64,000 nt of DNA from an uncultured Lachnospiraceae bacterium (GCA_910579465.1 CAJTUB010000004.1:186436-250435), one strand, 5' to 3'. Shown: positions 18,345 to 26,952, numbered from the stretch's first letter. The notes: generated by a model from the letters alone, not told the origin. A program made the numbers and translations.

Positions 18345-19670
18345 ATGAGAAAGCACAAGGGAAAAATAATGTGTCTGGTTTTACTGCTCCTCCTTTTCTT
18401 CACTCTTCCGGGGTGCTCCGGCAAGGAGGAAAAAACAAAGCAGGGTCTGACAGAAAAGATAATAGCGGAGGATATACAGCCCGGTAATCTGTTTGTTATA
18501 AAAACAGAAAAGGGATATTACTATTATAAATATGCGCAGGAGGTTCCTGCATTTTGCTATGTTGATGTAGCCACAGGAAAGGAAATTTATCTTTGTAATA
18601 AGCCGGAGTGCAAGCATGACGGAAACAGCTTTTGTATTGCTTCCAACAAAAGATATAAGATTGACCAGTTTTGTCTGTACAGCGGCAGGATTTTTGCAAC
18701 AGCCGTCGAGGAAACGGACACGCAGTATTTATGGAAGCTGCTTGCCATCGCACTGGACGGTTCGGAAATGAGTGAAATTGCCACCTATATGACGATGGAC
18801 AAAGCGGCAGAAGAGAAGGAAGGGCAGAAGCCGATGCTCTACGGAGGCTGGCTGCCGATTCACCGGAATAAGGTATTCATTTCCATAAAGACGAATGACA
18901 AGTGGGACCTGGACGACACGGCACAGTATGGCACTGCAATTCTGGACCTGGATACGAGAAAGGCGAGTTATCTTGATGAGGAGCCTTTGAGCAGAAATAA
19001 TATCCCGGTGAGTGGAATCAGGGCATACGGAGATTACATTTATTACTGTCGGCGGGAGGGGAGAAAAACGGTCCTGCACCAGTATTGTGTGAAGGACGGG
19101 ACAGAGGAAAGCTGTAAGCTCCAGCCGGGCTTTCTGGGAGTGTATCTCATATTAGATGAAGATAACATTATGTATAAGCGTTCGGAAGGAAATACACTTT
19201 ATTTGTATCATCCTTCCACAGGAGGAACCGAGGAGGCAAAGAAGCTGCCCGATGTAACGCTTCAGTTTCCGGACGGTTATACTCTGCCGATTTCGTTTGA
19301 TATAGCAGCGTTAATGACCGATGGTACATATATTTACGCGATACAGCAGTCTGTGGATATGCTGGAGACGGATGAGGAAAGTCCTAAGGAGAATCAACAG
19401 CCTGTCAGTAAGGAAAGGAATATCTATGTGATGGACCGTGACCTTAAGGAAGTTGCAATGGTAAATGTGGGACCGTTATTTCCGGAGGGACTGGACGATA
19501 GTATGCTTTATAGCAGCAGACTTGGAAACTGGAGCTTTCTGGGAGAGGAGATTTATGCGTTGCTTTATGAAAATACGAAGGAGGGTCAGACCAGTATGAT
19601 TTATAAATGCAACCGGAGCGATTTGCTGGAGGGAAAGCCGGAGTTTAAGTTTATCTACAAGAAGCAATAA
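18345..19670 (+). CDS. Lipoprotein, probable beta-propeller
   Basis: A 441-residue lipoprotein: hydrophobic signal (about 9-22) and lipobox LPGC. It carries a cysteine/histidine cluster IYLCNKPECKHDGNSFC near residue 80 and repeated short beta stretches with YIYY-like strands, as in the DUF5050-type propeller lipoproteins of Clostridia. Start ATG 18345 rather than the in-frame TTG six bases upstream, because the AAGGGGA motif is better placed. Ligand and role unknown. Confidence 0.75.
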   Translation: MRKHKGKIMCLVLLLLLFFTLPGCSGKEEKTKQGLTEKIIAEDIQPGNLFVIKTEKGYYYYKYAQEVPAFCYVDVATGKEIYLCNKPECKHDGNSFCIASNKRYKIDQFCLYSGRIFATAVEETDTQYLWKLLAIALDGSEMSEIATYMTMDKAAEEKEGQKPMLYGGWLPIHRNKVFISIKTNDKWDLDDTAQYGTAILDLDTRKASYLDEEPLSRNNIPVSGIRAYGDYIYYCRREGRKTVLHQYCVKDGTEESCKLQPGFLGVYLILDEDNIMYKRSEGNTLYLYHPSTGGTEEAKKLPDVTLQFPDGYTLPISFDIAALMTDGTYIYAIQQSVDMLETDEESPKENQQPVSKERNIYVMDRDLKEVAMVNVGPLFPEGLDDSMLYSSRLGNWSFLGEEIYALLYENTKEGQTSMIYKCNRSDLLEGKPEFKFIYKKQ

Positions 19671-19682
19671 CAGTTTTTTGAC

Positions 19683-19708
19683 GGGGCTGCCGCGCAGAGC
19701 GCGGGGCC
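19683..19708. other. GC-rich hairpin between convergent genes
   Basis: GGGGC...GCCCC enclosing CGCGC/GCGCG forms a strong stem between the lipoprotein gene and the convergent flavin-barrel gene. It lacks a following T tract on the plus strand, so its use as an intrinsic terminator is uncertain. Confidence 0.4.
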
Positions 19709-19802
19709 CCGGGTTTGGCGGATTCTTATAAGTAGTCGGAATACCTGATTGACTGAAATGAGAGCAGGGGTTAACGCAGTCCCTAAAACAGTGCAAAGCT
19801 GT

Positions 19803-20219
19803 TCAGATGTTAAAGTCTTCGGATTTGAAACTGCTGTAGTACCGTCCCTTTTCTGCCACGAATTTCAGGACACAATAGTCAGGGTCCGTGACCCCTTCTT
19901 TATAATACATCGTGTCACCCACCTGCCATATTCTTTCCTTTGCCTCCGGTGTTTCCAAGACCTCTACTGTTCCCGTCAGGCTGATGCCGCGGAAAAATCT
20001 CTTGTCCACAAAATAAATGCTTGCCTTGTTATTTGTACGGAAGCATTTTACTTTATTGGAAGAGGTGTTGGTAGAAAACAAAAATGTTTTGATGCCTTCC
20101 CGTTCCCGGGGCTTTAACATGGCTTTTGTAACCGGAAAGCCGTCGGCATCGACATAGGCAAGGAAGCATGTTTTTGACTTATCAATCATTTTCCCAATCG
20201 TTTCTTCTGGATTTTTCAT
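19803..20219 (-). CDS. Pyridoxamine 5'-phosphate oxidase-like flavin protein
   Basis: A 138-residue FMN-binding split-barrel protein of the general-stress/PNPOx-like family. Typical segments are TCFLAYVDADGFPVTKAM near the N-terminus, TFLFSTNTSSNKV, ASIYFVD and the GTVEVLE strand. Start ATG 20219 follows AAAGGTGGT. It begins 14 bp after the stop of the MarR gene and is surely co-transcribed with it. The family often reduces flavin or F420; here no further assignment is possible. Confidence 0.88.
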   Translation of the reverse strand: MKNPEETIGKMIDKSKTCFLAYVDADGFPVTKAMLKPREREGIKTFLFSTNTSSNKVKCFRTNNKASIYFVDKRFFRGISLTGTVEVLETPEAKERIWQVGDTMYYKEGVTDPDYCVLKFVAEKGRYYSSFKSEDFNI

Positions 20220-20233
20220 AAGAATACCACCTT

Positions 20234-20737
20234 TCACTGATATGGATTTTTGTTGTCCGGATTCCCGTTCTCTGCTGTCCGGGGTTCTTTTGTGTCATAT
20301 AGCTTTTCTTCCGCTTCAAGATTTTTTAAAACGTGGTCGAGCATCGTATCAAACCGCAGGATTTCCTCTTCGGTAAATCCCTTGTAGAATAGCCGGTTCA
20401 TTTTATCAGAAACCTCCTGATACTGCTGTTCCAGACTGTGTGCATGCTCTGTCAGCCGGATGCGGATCTGGCGCCGGTCCTCCCGGTCATAGCATCTTGT
20501 AATGTGTCCCTGCTGTTCCAGCCGGTCCAGCATGCCGGTCAGTGTCGTCTTGGCAAGCCCGGTCCGTCTTGCAAGCTCTACGATAGGTAGATTGTCCTCC
20601 GCCCATAAGACATAGAGAATGCGTCCTTGTGCCCCGTTAAATTCGTCGATGCCCGCTTCGGTCAGCAGTCTGCCAAAGATACGCCCTTGTATCTGTTTAA
20701 TCTGTGAAATCAGAAATCCGCCCTTTGTTGCAGCCAT
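20234..20737 (-). CDS. MarR-family transcriptional regulator
   Basis: A 167-residue winged-helix repressor. The recognition region LPIVELARRTGLAKTTLTGMLDRLEQQGHITR and the wing CYDREDRRQIRIRLTEHA are typical of MarR. Start ATG 20737 follows GGAGGT. It precedes the flavin-barrel gene in one operon with a promoter containing a short inverted repeat, consistent with autorepression relieved by a small molecule or oxidation. Confidence 0.92.
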   Translation of the reverse strand: MAATKGGFLISQIKQIQGRIFGRLLTEAGIDEFNGAQGRILYVLWAEDNLPIVELARRTGLAKTTLTGMLDRLEQQGHITRCYDREDRRQIRIRLTEHAHSLEQQYQEVSDKMNRLFYKGFTEEEILRFDTMLDHVLKNLEAEEKLYDTKEPRTAENGNPDNKNPYQ

Positions 20738-20756
20738 TTTACTACCTCCATATAGG

Positions 20757-20785
20757 ATAGTACCATATAGAACTATGTTTGTCAA
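20757..20785 (-). promoter_or_regulatory. MarR operon promoter with operator-like inverted repeat
   Basis: On the minus strand TTGACA (20785-20780), 17 bp, TACTAT (20762-20757). The spacer and -10 contain the inverted repeat ATAGT-N10-ACTAT. A repressor bound there would block RNA polymerase; MarR proteins commonly bind such sites in their own promoter. Confidence 0.75.
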
Positions 20786-20942
20786 GCGGGAGGAAGGACA
20801 AACTGAGATTCCACATCTGGCAGTTTTGTGGAGGCTGTTGCAAAAGCGCAGCGGCTCCGGACGTGGCGGCTTTTTACAAGCCGCAGACATTTCTTTGCTG
20901 TAAAGCAGCTCAAAAAATGCGGAAATTCAAGAGAAAAAACTC

Positions 20943-20971
20943 TTGTCAGCGTGTGAAAATAGGGGTATAAT
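20943..20971 (+). promoter_or_regulatory. Promoter of the CofE-like/guaA genes
   Basis: TTGTCA (20943-20948), 17 bp and a perfect TATAAT (20966-20971), 75 bp before the CofE-like gene. The AT-rich leader between carries no evident riboswitch. Confidence 0.75.
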
Positions 20972-21045
20972 AAACCGTAGTGTCTGTCAAAATATGCATT
21001 TAATTTATTTAGAGAAAATAGAAAGAGAAAGAAGAGGTAGTTCAG

Positions 21046-22236
21046 ATGGAAAGACGAGTAGGTACTGTATCAAGAGGAATCCGTTGTCCGATTATCCGCG
21101 AGGGCGATGATTTGTCGGAGATCGTGGTAGAGAGCGTACTGGAGGCAGCAAAGTCCGAAGGCTTTTCCCTCCGGGACAGGGACGTGATTTCCTTAACCGA
21201 GTCGATTGTCGCAAGGGCGCAGGGGAATTATGCGTCGGTGCAGGATATCGCGGCAGACGTGAAAGCAAAGCTTGGCGGAGGAACCATCGGCGTCATGTTC
21301 CCGATTCTGTCCCGGAACCGTTTTGCCATCTGCTTAAAGGGAATCGCTATGGGTGCAAAGAAGGTAGTGCTGATGCTAAGCTATCCGAGCGACGAGGTAG
21401 GCAATGCGCTGCTGACCTACGACCAGCTGGATGAGAAGGGTATCAATCCGTACAGTGATGTACTGACCCTTGCAAAGTACCGTGAGCTGTTCGGTGAGAA
21501 TAAGCATGAATTTACCGGAGTCGATTATGTAGATTACTATAGCAGGCTGATTACGGAAGCGGGCGCAGAGGCAGAGGTGATTTTTGCAAACCAGCCGAAG
21601 GCAATCTTAGCGTACGCCGATTGTATCCTGACCTGTGACATTCACACAAGAGCGAGAACGAAGCGTATTTTAAAGGAAGCAGGCGCAAAGGTAGTCTGCG
21701 GACTGGATGATATTATGACCGCCTCCGTCAACGGCAGCGGCTACAATGAGACCTATGGTCTGCTCGGCTCCAACAAGGCGACCGAGGACAAGATAAAGCT
21801 GTTCCCGAAGGCTTGTCAGGGGCTGGTTGAGAAGATTCAGGGCTGCATCCTGAAGGAAACCGGAAAGCATGTCGAGGTTATGGTGTACGGCGACGGCGCC
21901 TTTAAGGACCCACAGGGAAAAATCTGGGAGCTTGCTGACCCGGTGGTGTCTCCGGCATTTACCGCAGGGCTTGTCGGGACCCCGAACGAATTAAAGCTGA
22001 AATACCTCGCCGACAACGATTTTAAAAACCTGAAGGGCGCCGAGCTGAAGGAGGCAATCGAGAAGAGCATTAAGGCAAAGGAAAGAAATCTGGTAGGCAA
22101 CATGGCTTCCCAGGGCACAACCCCGCGGCAGCTGACGGATTTAATCGGCTCCTTGTGCGACTTAACCAGCGGCTCCGGCGACAAGGGAACGCCGGTGGTG
22201 CTTGTGCAGGGCTATTTTGATAATTATACCGACTGA
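21046..22236 (+). CDS. CofE-like gamma-glutamyl ligase family protein
   Basis: A 396-residue protein of the F420-0:gamma-glutamyl ligase (CofE) superfamily. The N-terminal part shows IIREGDDLSEIV, the SLTESIVARAQGNY segment and a metal-site-like CDIHTRARTKRILKEAGAKV. The MVYGDGAFKDPQGKIWELADPVVSPAF region contains acidic ligands. It is longer than typical CofE (about 250 residues), with a C-terminal extension ending KGTPVVLVQGYFDNYTD. These bacteria are not known to make F420, so the acceptor may be another cofactor. It is 29 bp upstream of guaA and in the same transcript. Confidence 0.8.
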   Translation: MERRVGTVSRGIRCPIIREGDDLSEIVVESVLEAAKSEGFSLRDRDVISLTESIVARAQGNYASVQDIAADVKAKLGGGTIGVMFPILSRNRFAICLKGIAMGAKKVVLMLSYPSDEVGNALLTYDQLDEKGINPYSDVLTLAKYRELFGENKHEFTGVDYVDYYSRLITEAGAEAEVIFANQPKAILAYADCILTCDIHTRARTKRILKEAGAKVVCGLDDIMTASVNGSGYNETYGLLGSNKATEDKIKLFPKACQGLVEKIQGCILKETGKHVEVMVYGDGAFKDPQGKIWELADPVVSPAFTAGLVGTPNELKLKYLADNDFKNLKGAELKEAIEKSIKAKERNLVGNMASQGTTPRQLTDLIGSLCDLTSGSGDKGTPVVLVQGYFDNYTD

Positions 22237-22265
22237 TTACTTGTAAGGAAAAGGAGCAGCATGCT

Positions 22266-23558
22266 ATGAAACAGGATATGATTGTAGTTTTGGACCTCGG
22301 CAGTACGGAAAACACCGTACTTGCCCGCGCCATCCGCGAGCTTGGCGTTTACAGCGAGATTCATCCGCATGATATTACCGCCGGAGAGGTAAAGGCGTTA
22401 GAGAATGTCAGGGGAATTATTTTGAACGGCGGCGAAAACCGCATCGTAGACGGGAAAGAAGTAGAGGTAAATCCGGAGCTGTATACGCTTGGCTATCCGG
22501 TGATTGCCATCGACTGTCCGTCTGCAAAGTGTGAGAAGTGCTATACCAACCTTCCGGATAAGGAAGCCTTAAAGTCGTTTGTGTTCGATACATGTAAAGC
22601 CGAAGCAAACTGGAACATGAAAAATTTCATTGAGGACCAGATAGAGCAGATAAAGAAGCAGGTCGGCGATAAAAAGGTGCTGCTGGCACTTTCCGGCGGC
22701 GTGGACTCCTCCGTGGTTGCGGCAATGCTCATTAAGGCAATCGGACAGCAGCTTGTCTGCGTGCATGTCAACCATGGTCTGATGCGTAAGAACGAGTCTG
22801 AGGGCGTAGTCAAGGTATTCCGCGATGAGTTAAAGGCAAACCTGATCTACATAGACGCGTCGGAGCGTTTTCTCACAAAGCTTGAGAATGTGGCAGATCC
22901 GGAGCAGAAGCGTAAAATCATCGGCGGTGAATTTATCCGTGTGTTTGAAGAGGAAGCAAGGAAGCTGGAGGGCATCGACTTCTTAGGACAGGGGACGATT
23001 TATCCGGATATCATCGAGAGCGGCACCAAAACGGCGAAGACGGTAAAGTCCCATCACAATGTCGGCGGTCTGCCGGAGGACCTGCAGTTTGCGTTAGTGG
23101 AGCCGTTAAAGCAGCTCTTTAAGGACGAGGTACGCGCCTGCGGTCTGGAGCTCGGTCTGCCGCGCGAGATGGTATACCGCCAGCCGTTCCCGGGACCGGG
23201 ACTTGGCGTGCGTTGCCTTGGTGCAATTACAAGAGACCGTCTTGCGGCAGTACGCGAGTCCGACGCGATTCTCCGCGAGGAGTTTGCAAGGGCAGGACTT
23301 GACAAAACCGTATGGCAGTACTTTACCGTAGTGCCGGACTTCAAATCGGTCGGCATGAAAAACCATGAGCGCTGCTTTGACTATACCGTAATCATCCGCG
23401 CCATCAACACAATCGACGCAATGACCGCAAGCATCGAGCGCCTTGACTGGGACGTGCTGGAGGTTATCACGAACCGCATCCTTGCGGAAGTGCCGAACGT
23501 GAACCGGGTATGCTACGATATGAGCCCGAAGCCGCCGGCGACGATAGAGTTCGAGTGA
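22266..23558 (+). CDS. guaA: GMP synthase with reduced glutaminase domain
   Basis: Amination of XMP to GMP. The ATP-pyrophosphatase domain (about 120-310: LLALSGGVDSSVVAAML, IYPDIIESG) and the C-terminal dimerisation domain (PFPGPGLGVRCLG to PKPPATIEFE) are intact. The N-terminal class I amidotransferase domain is only about 110 residues instead of about 200. It keeps LDLGS and NGGEN, and a cysteine at the expected position (Cys84) but in AIDCPSAKC rather than the usual nucleophile elbow. The part carrying the catalytic His and Glu is missing. The enzyme should depend on free ammonia or a separate glutaminase. Start ATG 22266 follows AAGGAG. Confidence 0.9.
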   Translation: MKQDMIVVLDLGSTENTVLARAIRELGVYSEIHPHDITAGEVKALENVRGIILNGGENRIVDGKEVEVNPELYTLGYPVIAIDCPSAKCEKCYTNLPDKEALKSFVFDTCKAEANWNMKNFIEDQIEQIKKQVGDKKVLLALSGGVDSSVVAAMLIKAIGQQLVCVHVNHGLMRKNESEGVVKVFRDELKANLIYIDASERFLTKLENVADPEQKRKIIGGEFIRVFEEEARKLEGIDFLGQGTIYPDIIESGTKTAKTVKSHHNVGGLPEDLQFALVEPLKQLFKDEVRACGLELGLPREMVYRQPFPGPGLGVRCLGAITRDRLAAVRESDAILREEFARAGLDKTVWQYFTVVPDFKSVGMKNHERCFDYTVIIRAINTIDAMTASIERLDWDVLEVITNRILAEVPNVNRVCYDMSPKPPATIEFE

Positions 23559-23580
23559 TTGATTTCAGGGAGAAACATAG

Positions 23581-24042
23581 ATGAAAGAAATAATCGCATA
23601 TGAAATGATATATAATAAGGTATTAAAGTATCAGAATGACATAATATGTGTTCCTTTTCAAAAGGAATACTGGGATGAATATATGAAGATATATAATGAA
23701 TGTTTTTACGAAATGAGAAAAGCGTTAGAAATTGAGCCAATAAATTTTTATTATGATTACTCTCAAATCAAAGATAAAATAAATGATACTTTCCTTTATT
23801 TGCAAAATGGAGTAATAATAGGTGCTGTTTCTTGCTATGGAAATGAGTTAGATGATTTAATTGTTGAGAAATCGTTTCAAGGGCAAGGTATAGGACAAAA
23901 ATTGTTGTTATGGGGAATGAATCATATAAAAGAACAAGGCTATGAAGAAATTATTTTGCATGTAGCTGAGTGGAATCAAAATGCAGTGAAGTTGTATTTG
24001 AAAAATGGATTTAGTATTAAGAAAAGAGAAAGGGTGCGTTAA
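23581..24042 (+). CDS. GNAT-family N-acetyltransferase
   Basis: A 153-residue acetyltransferase with the acetyl-CoA loop in EKSFQGQGIGQKLLLWGMNHIKEQG and the downstream EIILHVAEWNQNAVKLYLKNGF motif. Weak GGGAG upstream of ATG 23581. It opens the AT-rich island just 22 bp after guaA and its base composition differs sharply from guaA. Substrate unknown. The 220 bp that follow hold no gene. Confidence 0.88.
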   Translation: MKEIIAYEMIYNKVLKYQNDIICVPFQKEYWDEYMKIYNECFYEMRKALEIEPINFYYDYSQIKDKINDTFLYLQNGVIIGAVSCYGNELDDLIVEKSFQGQGIGQKLLLWGMNHIKEQGYEEIILHVAEWNQNAVKLYLKNGFSIKKRERVR

Positions 24043-24264
24043 AGAAAATAGGTGTCGAATTTGTTACGGCGTTTTGGAATACCTTATTTTACAAGGCATT
24101 TATAAATGCGTGGCAACATTTTGGTAACAGAAAATCAGTAAGCCGTAATAAATGATGTAATTGAAGTAAAAACAGGCGTGTATTTGCATAAAACTTAAAC
24201 AAAAATAGTTAATAACAACGAAGAGTACGCCGAATACGAGTGAAAATAAGAAGGAGGTTATTCT

Positions 24265-24831
24265 ATGCTTTATCATGTATCTCCAAATGCAGGTTTGAAA
24301 ACATTGTATCCGCATGAATCATCGCATAAAAAGGCTTATGTATATGCGACGGGAAATTTTGTTGTAGGACTTTTGTTTGGTGTAAAACAGGATGATTTTG
24401 ATTTTTGCATTTCGACAGACGAAAATGGTCTCACTACAGTATATGAGTGTTATCCCGATGCATTTAGAAATATATACCAGGGAAAAAATTGTTCAGTATA
24501 TGTGGTTGACGATGAAGGTTTTGAGCAAGGTTTAACATCATGGGATGAGGAATTGGTCTGTGATAAAGAGGTGGAAGTACAGAACGAAATCAGGATTATT
24601 GATTTGTATGAAAGATTAATCGAGGAAGAATCATTAGGAAATATTGTGATTCACAGATATGAATTTAATGATGATTACAGGAAGAAGATATCTGCCCATG
24701 TGTGTGATAGATTTATCCGCTTTAATATTGATTTGAATCATTGTTTAAAGCAGGATATCAGATTTTCTACACATTATAAGGGGATTGTTGAGGGGTTACT
24801 TACTGTCATGGATGGACACTTGCTGCAATAG
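24265..24831 (+). CDS. Unknown protein beginning LYHVSPNAGLKTLYP
   Basis: A 188-residue protein, start ATG 24265 after AGAAGGAGG. The opening LYHVSPNAGLKTLYPHESSHKKAYVYAT resembles a bacterial family whose members begin LYHAS-N--I--L-PR-S-H----VYAT and may share an ADP-ribosyltransferase-like fold. That resemblance is from memory and weak. No membrane segment or catalytic motif is certain. It stands alone in the island with its own ribosome binding site. Confidence 0.65.
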   Translation: MLYHVSPNAGLKTLYPHESSHKKAYVYATGNFVVGLLFGVKQDDFDFCISTDENGLTTVYECYPDAFRNIYQGKNCSVYVVDDEGFEQGLTSWDEELVCDKEVEVQNEIRIIDLYERLIEEESLGNIVIHRYEFNDDYRKKISAHVCDRFIRFNIDLNHCLKQDIRFSTHYKGIVEGLLTVMDGHLLQ

Positions 24832-24999
24832 TATGCAACATTTGCATTATCTGAGCAGTGACATTTTATTCCAACAAAACGGGAAATACTTGAATGCATA
24901 CAAGACGAGAATAAAATTGTTTTGGAATTGAATATATCATTACAAGATTATATTAATTATGATTTTGATAGAGCCTTTTTAGTATTATCTAATTGGTGA

Positions 25000-25194
25000 T
25001 TTGTTTGCGTTAGTAAAACACGTTCCGGAAAGCTGTTTCTTCCGGGAGGAAAGATTGAAAAGGATGAGTCGAAAGAGGAATGTATTATAAGGGAGTGTAT
25101 GGAGGAGATGGGTGTAAAAGTAGTTGTATGTATGGCTGTGAAGCTGATTAAAGAACGGATGGCGGAAGAAAACAGTGAGGGACAGCATGGATAG
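25000..25194 (+). pseudogene. Nudix hydrolase fragment
   Basis: An open stretch of 64 codons without a start codon contains a complete Nudix box, GGKIEKDESKEECIIRECME followed by EMGV, preceded by VSKTRSGKLFLP. It begins right after a TGA and ends 25 residues beyond the box, so both the N-terminal and C-terminal halves of the domain are gone. The stop overlaps the start of the HAD gene by 8 bp. The preceding bases 24832-24999 have no readable gene. Confidence 0.8.
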
Positions 25195-25831
25195 AGCAAA
25201 AATAAAATGGATATTTTTTGACATGGGTTCTACCTTGATTGATGAATCTGTTGCAATGGAGCATCGAATCAGGGAAGTGATTGAAGGGACAGACATTACA
25301 TACGAACAATTTATAGAAAAGAAGGTTTGTTTTGCAAAGCAAAACAAACCGGCGGATTTGGAGACATTGAAATTTTTTGGACTAACCAAAACCCCGTGGC
25401 ATAAGGAGGATGAACGGTTGTACCCGGAAACGGCAGAGTGTCTGGAGCGCCTTCATACATGTTATAAGATAGGAATTATTGCAAATCAGTCATCAGGAAG
25501 TGAAGAACGTCTCAAAAAATTCGGGATATGGAAATATATTGATATACTGGTTGCATCTGCGGAGGAAGGAATTGCAAAACCGGACAAGCGTATTTTTGAA
25601 ATTGCCCTTGCACGTGCAGGATGTAAACCGGAAGAGGCAGCTATGGTGGGTGATCGTCTTGACAATGATATTATCCCTGCCAATGATTTAGGAATGTATA
25701 CGATTTGGATGAAACAAGGGAACTGGGTGTATGCGAGACCCAGGGAGAAGCTTGAATACCCGGATTGGACGATTTCCAGCTTGAAGGAAATGGAAATTCT
25801 TATGAAAGAGAACAGGGTCTATGAAAATTGA
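25187..25831 (+). CDS. HAD-superfamily hydrolase
   Basis: A 214-residue phosphatase-like protein from ATG 25187 (AGGGACA before it; an in-frame GTG at 25175 is possible). Motif I is FFDMGSTLID (nucleophile Asp; the usual second Asp is replaced by Gly), motif II IIANQSSG, motif III KPDKRIF and motif IV VGDRLDNDIIPA. The cap is C1-type. Such proteins hydrolyse phosphomonoesters of small metabolites; with Gly in motif I it may be a weak or non-classical phosphatase. It overlaps the KilA-N fragment by 11 bp. Confidence 0.85.
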   Translation: MDRAKIKWIFFDMGSTLIDESVAMEHRIREVIEGTDITYEQFIEKKVCFAKQNKPADLETLKFFGLTKTPWHKEDERLYPETAECLERLHTCYKIGIIANQSSGSEERLKKFGIWKYIDILVASAEEGIAKPDKRIFEIALARAGCKPEEAAMVGDRLDNDIIPANDLGMYTIWMKQGNWVYARPREKLEYPDWTISSLKEMEILMKENRVYEN

Positions 25832-26204
25832 TGCTAATGGAACAGAGATAAGGGTTATAGGCGATGTTGTCAATGAAGACGCGTATGTTTCCCTGACCGA
25901 TATAGCAAAGTATAAAAATCCAGATAATGCTTTTATTGTAGTCGCAAATTGGATGCGTAATCATTCTACAATTTCATTTTTGGGTTTGTGGGAGCAGATT
26001 CATAACCCGAATTTTAAACCTATCGAATTCGATAGGTTTAAAGCAGAGTCGGGAGATAATGCGTTTACGTTGACGCCGCAGCAATGGATAAAAGCAACAG
26101 ACGCAATCGGTATTGTATCAAAATCAGGACGATATGGCGGCACTTATGCTCATACAGGCATTGCTTTTGAGTTTGCTTCGTGGGCAGGAAGTGCCGCAGA
26201 TTGA
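25821..26204 (+). pseudogene. KilA-N domain protein, truncated
   Basis: 127 codons that encode most of a KilA-N DNA-binding domain (YVSLTDIAKYKNPDNAFIVVANWMRN, GLWEQIHNPNFKPIEF, YGGTYAHTGIAFEFASW). The domain normally continues past FEFASW into a helical part; here it breaks off at GSAAD and a stop. The frame one base further on continues as EVPQIERLRLLREKAYRQLEI and so on to 26322, which suits the lost C-terminal half of such proteins. A deletion or frameshift near 26180-26200 is likely. KilA-N proteins occur in phages and phage-derived islands. Confidence 0.75.
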
Positions 26205-26356
26205 ACGGTTAAGGCTATTAAGGGAGAAGGCATACCGACAGCTTGAAATTCTTAAAAAGAATCAGGGAACGATTGAAGCATTGAAACAAAATCTGATTGA
26301 GGATTCAGAAAAGAATAATTAAGAAATGGAGATTTAAGATAAGGGAGGTGCGGGAC

Positions 26357-26623
26357 GTGTCAACAGAAAATTTTACAATAACCATTCAGGGAGATAGCGA
26401 AGGATATGTAATCTTTGAGTGCCCCTATTGCGACTCAGAATTTAAGTTGCAAGCCGGAGAATATCAAAATGACGATGAACCTTTTGAAGAACTGTTTTGT
26501 CCATACTGCGGTCTGGCAAAAGAGAAAAATGAATTTCTGTCATCAGATGTAATCGAGCAGGTACAAATGATAGCTTATAACTATAGGGTGGAGGAATTAA
26601 ATAAGTTATTTAAGAAAATGTAG
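26357..26623 (+). CDS. Zinc-ribbon protein, N-terminal part
   Basis: 88 residues from GTG 26357 (GGGAGGT seven bases before). It carries one zinc ribbon, FECPYCDSEF...LFCPYCG, and ends LNKLFKKM. A second Zn-ribbon ORF follows at 26657 and reads like its continuation. The pair may be one protein broken by the stop at 26621-26623 and a short frame-disrupted stretch. Whether the N-terminal piece is still functional is unknown. Confidence 0.65.
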   Translation: MSTENFTITIQGDSEGYVIFECPYCDSEFKLQAGEYQNDDEPFEELFCPYCGLAKEKNEFLSSDVIEQVQMIAYNYRVEELNKLFKKM

Positions 26624-26656
26624 AGGTCGGTTAATCGCTCAAAAGGTTTAATAAAA

Positions 26657-26818
26657 ATGGATTTTAAGCCATTGAAAAAGGTTGCAACAAAAGAATTGAA
26701 GGATAAAGATACTATGGAAACAAAATTTACTTGTTCATGTTGTAGTCGAAGAGTTAAGGTGCTTTATTGTGCCGGAGCGGCAAAGATATTTTGTCCGTAT
26801 TGTGGGGTGGATATATGA
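26657..26818 (+). pseudogene. Second zinc-ribbon ORF, probable C-terminal part
   Basis: 53 codons, ATG 26657 to TGA 26818, without a good ribosome binding site. The translation MDFKPLKKVATKELKDKDTM is followed by a second ribbon, TCSCCSRRV...FCPYCGVDI. Position, frame break and matching CPYCG style suggest it was once fused to the protein encoded just upstream. Its TGA overlaps the next ATG (ATGA). Confidence 0.6.
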
Positions 26819-26952
26819 ACAGATTAGAATTAAGAAAACTGAGTTTAGAATTTCGCAGGTTATCAAGTAATCTGCTCAATAGCACTTATAATACGGCAGA
26901 TATAAATCTTTCTCGTTTTCTCAAATTTATAGATGGAAATGATTGTTTGTGA
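26815..26952 (+). CDS. Short ORF, probable N-terminal fragment
   Basis: A 45-residue reading frame, MNRLELRKLSLEFRRLSSNL..., translationally coupled to the zinc-ribbon frame by ATGA. It is helical and looks like the start of a larger protein, ending abruptly at a TGA. The next start is 16 bp downstream. No function can be given. Confidence 0.45.
   Translation: MNRLELRKLSLEFRRLSSNLLNSTYNTADINLSRFLKFIDGNDCL

Noticed and set aside
19683..19708. Intrinsic terminator of the lipoprotein gene
   Set aside because: Strong stem but no following T tract; listed only as a hairpin.
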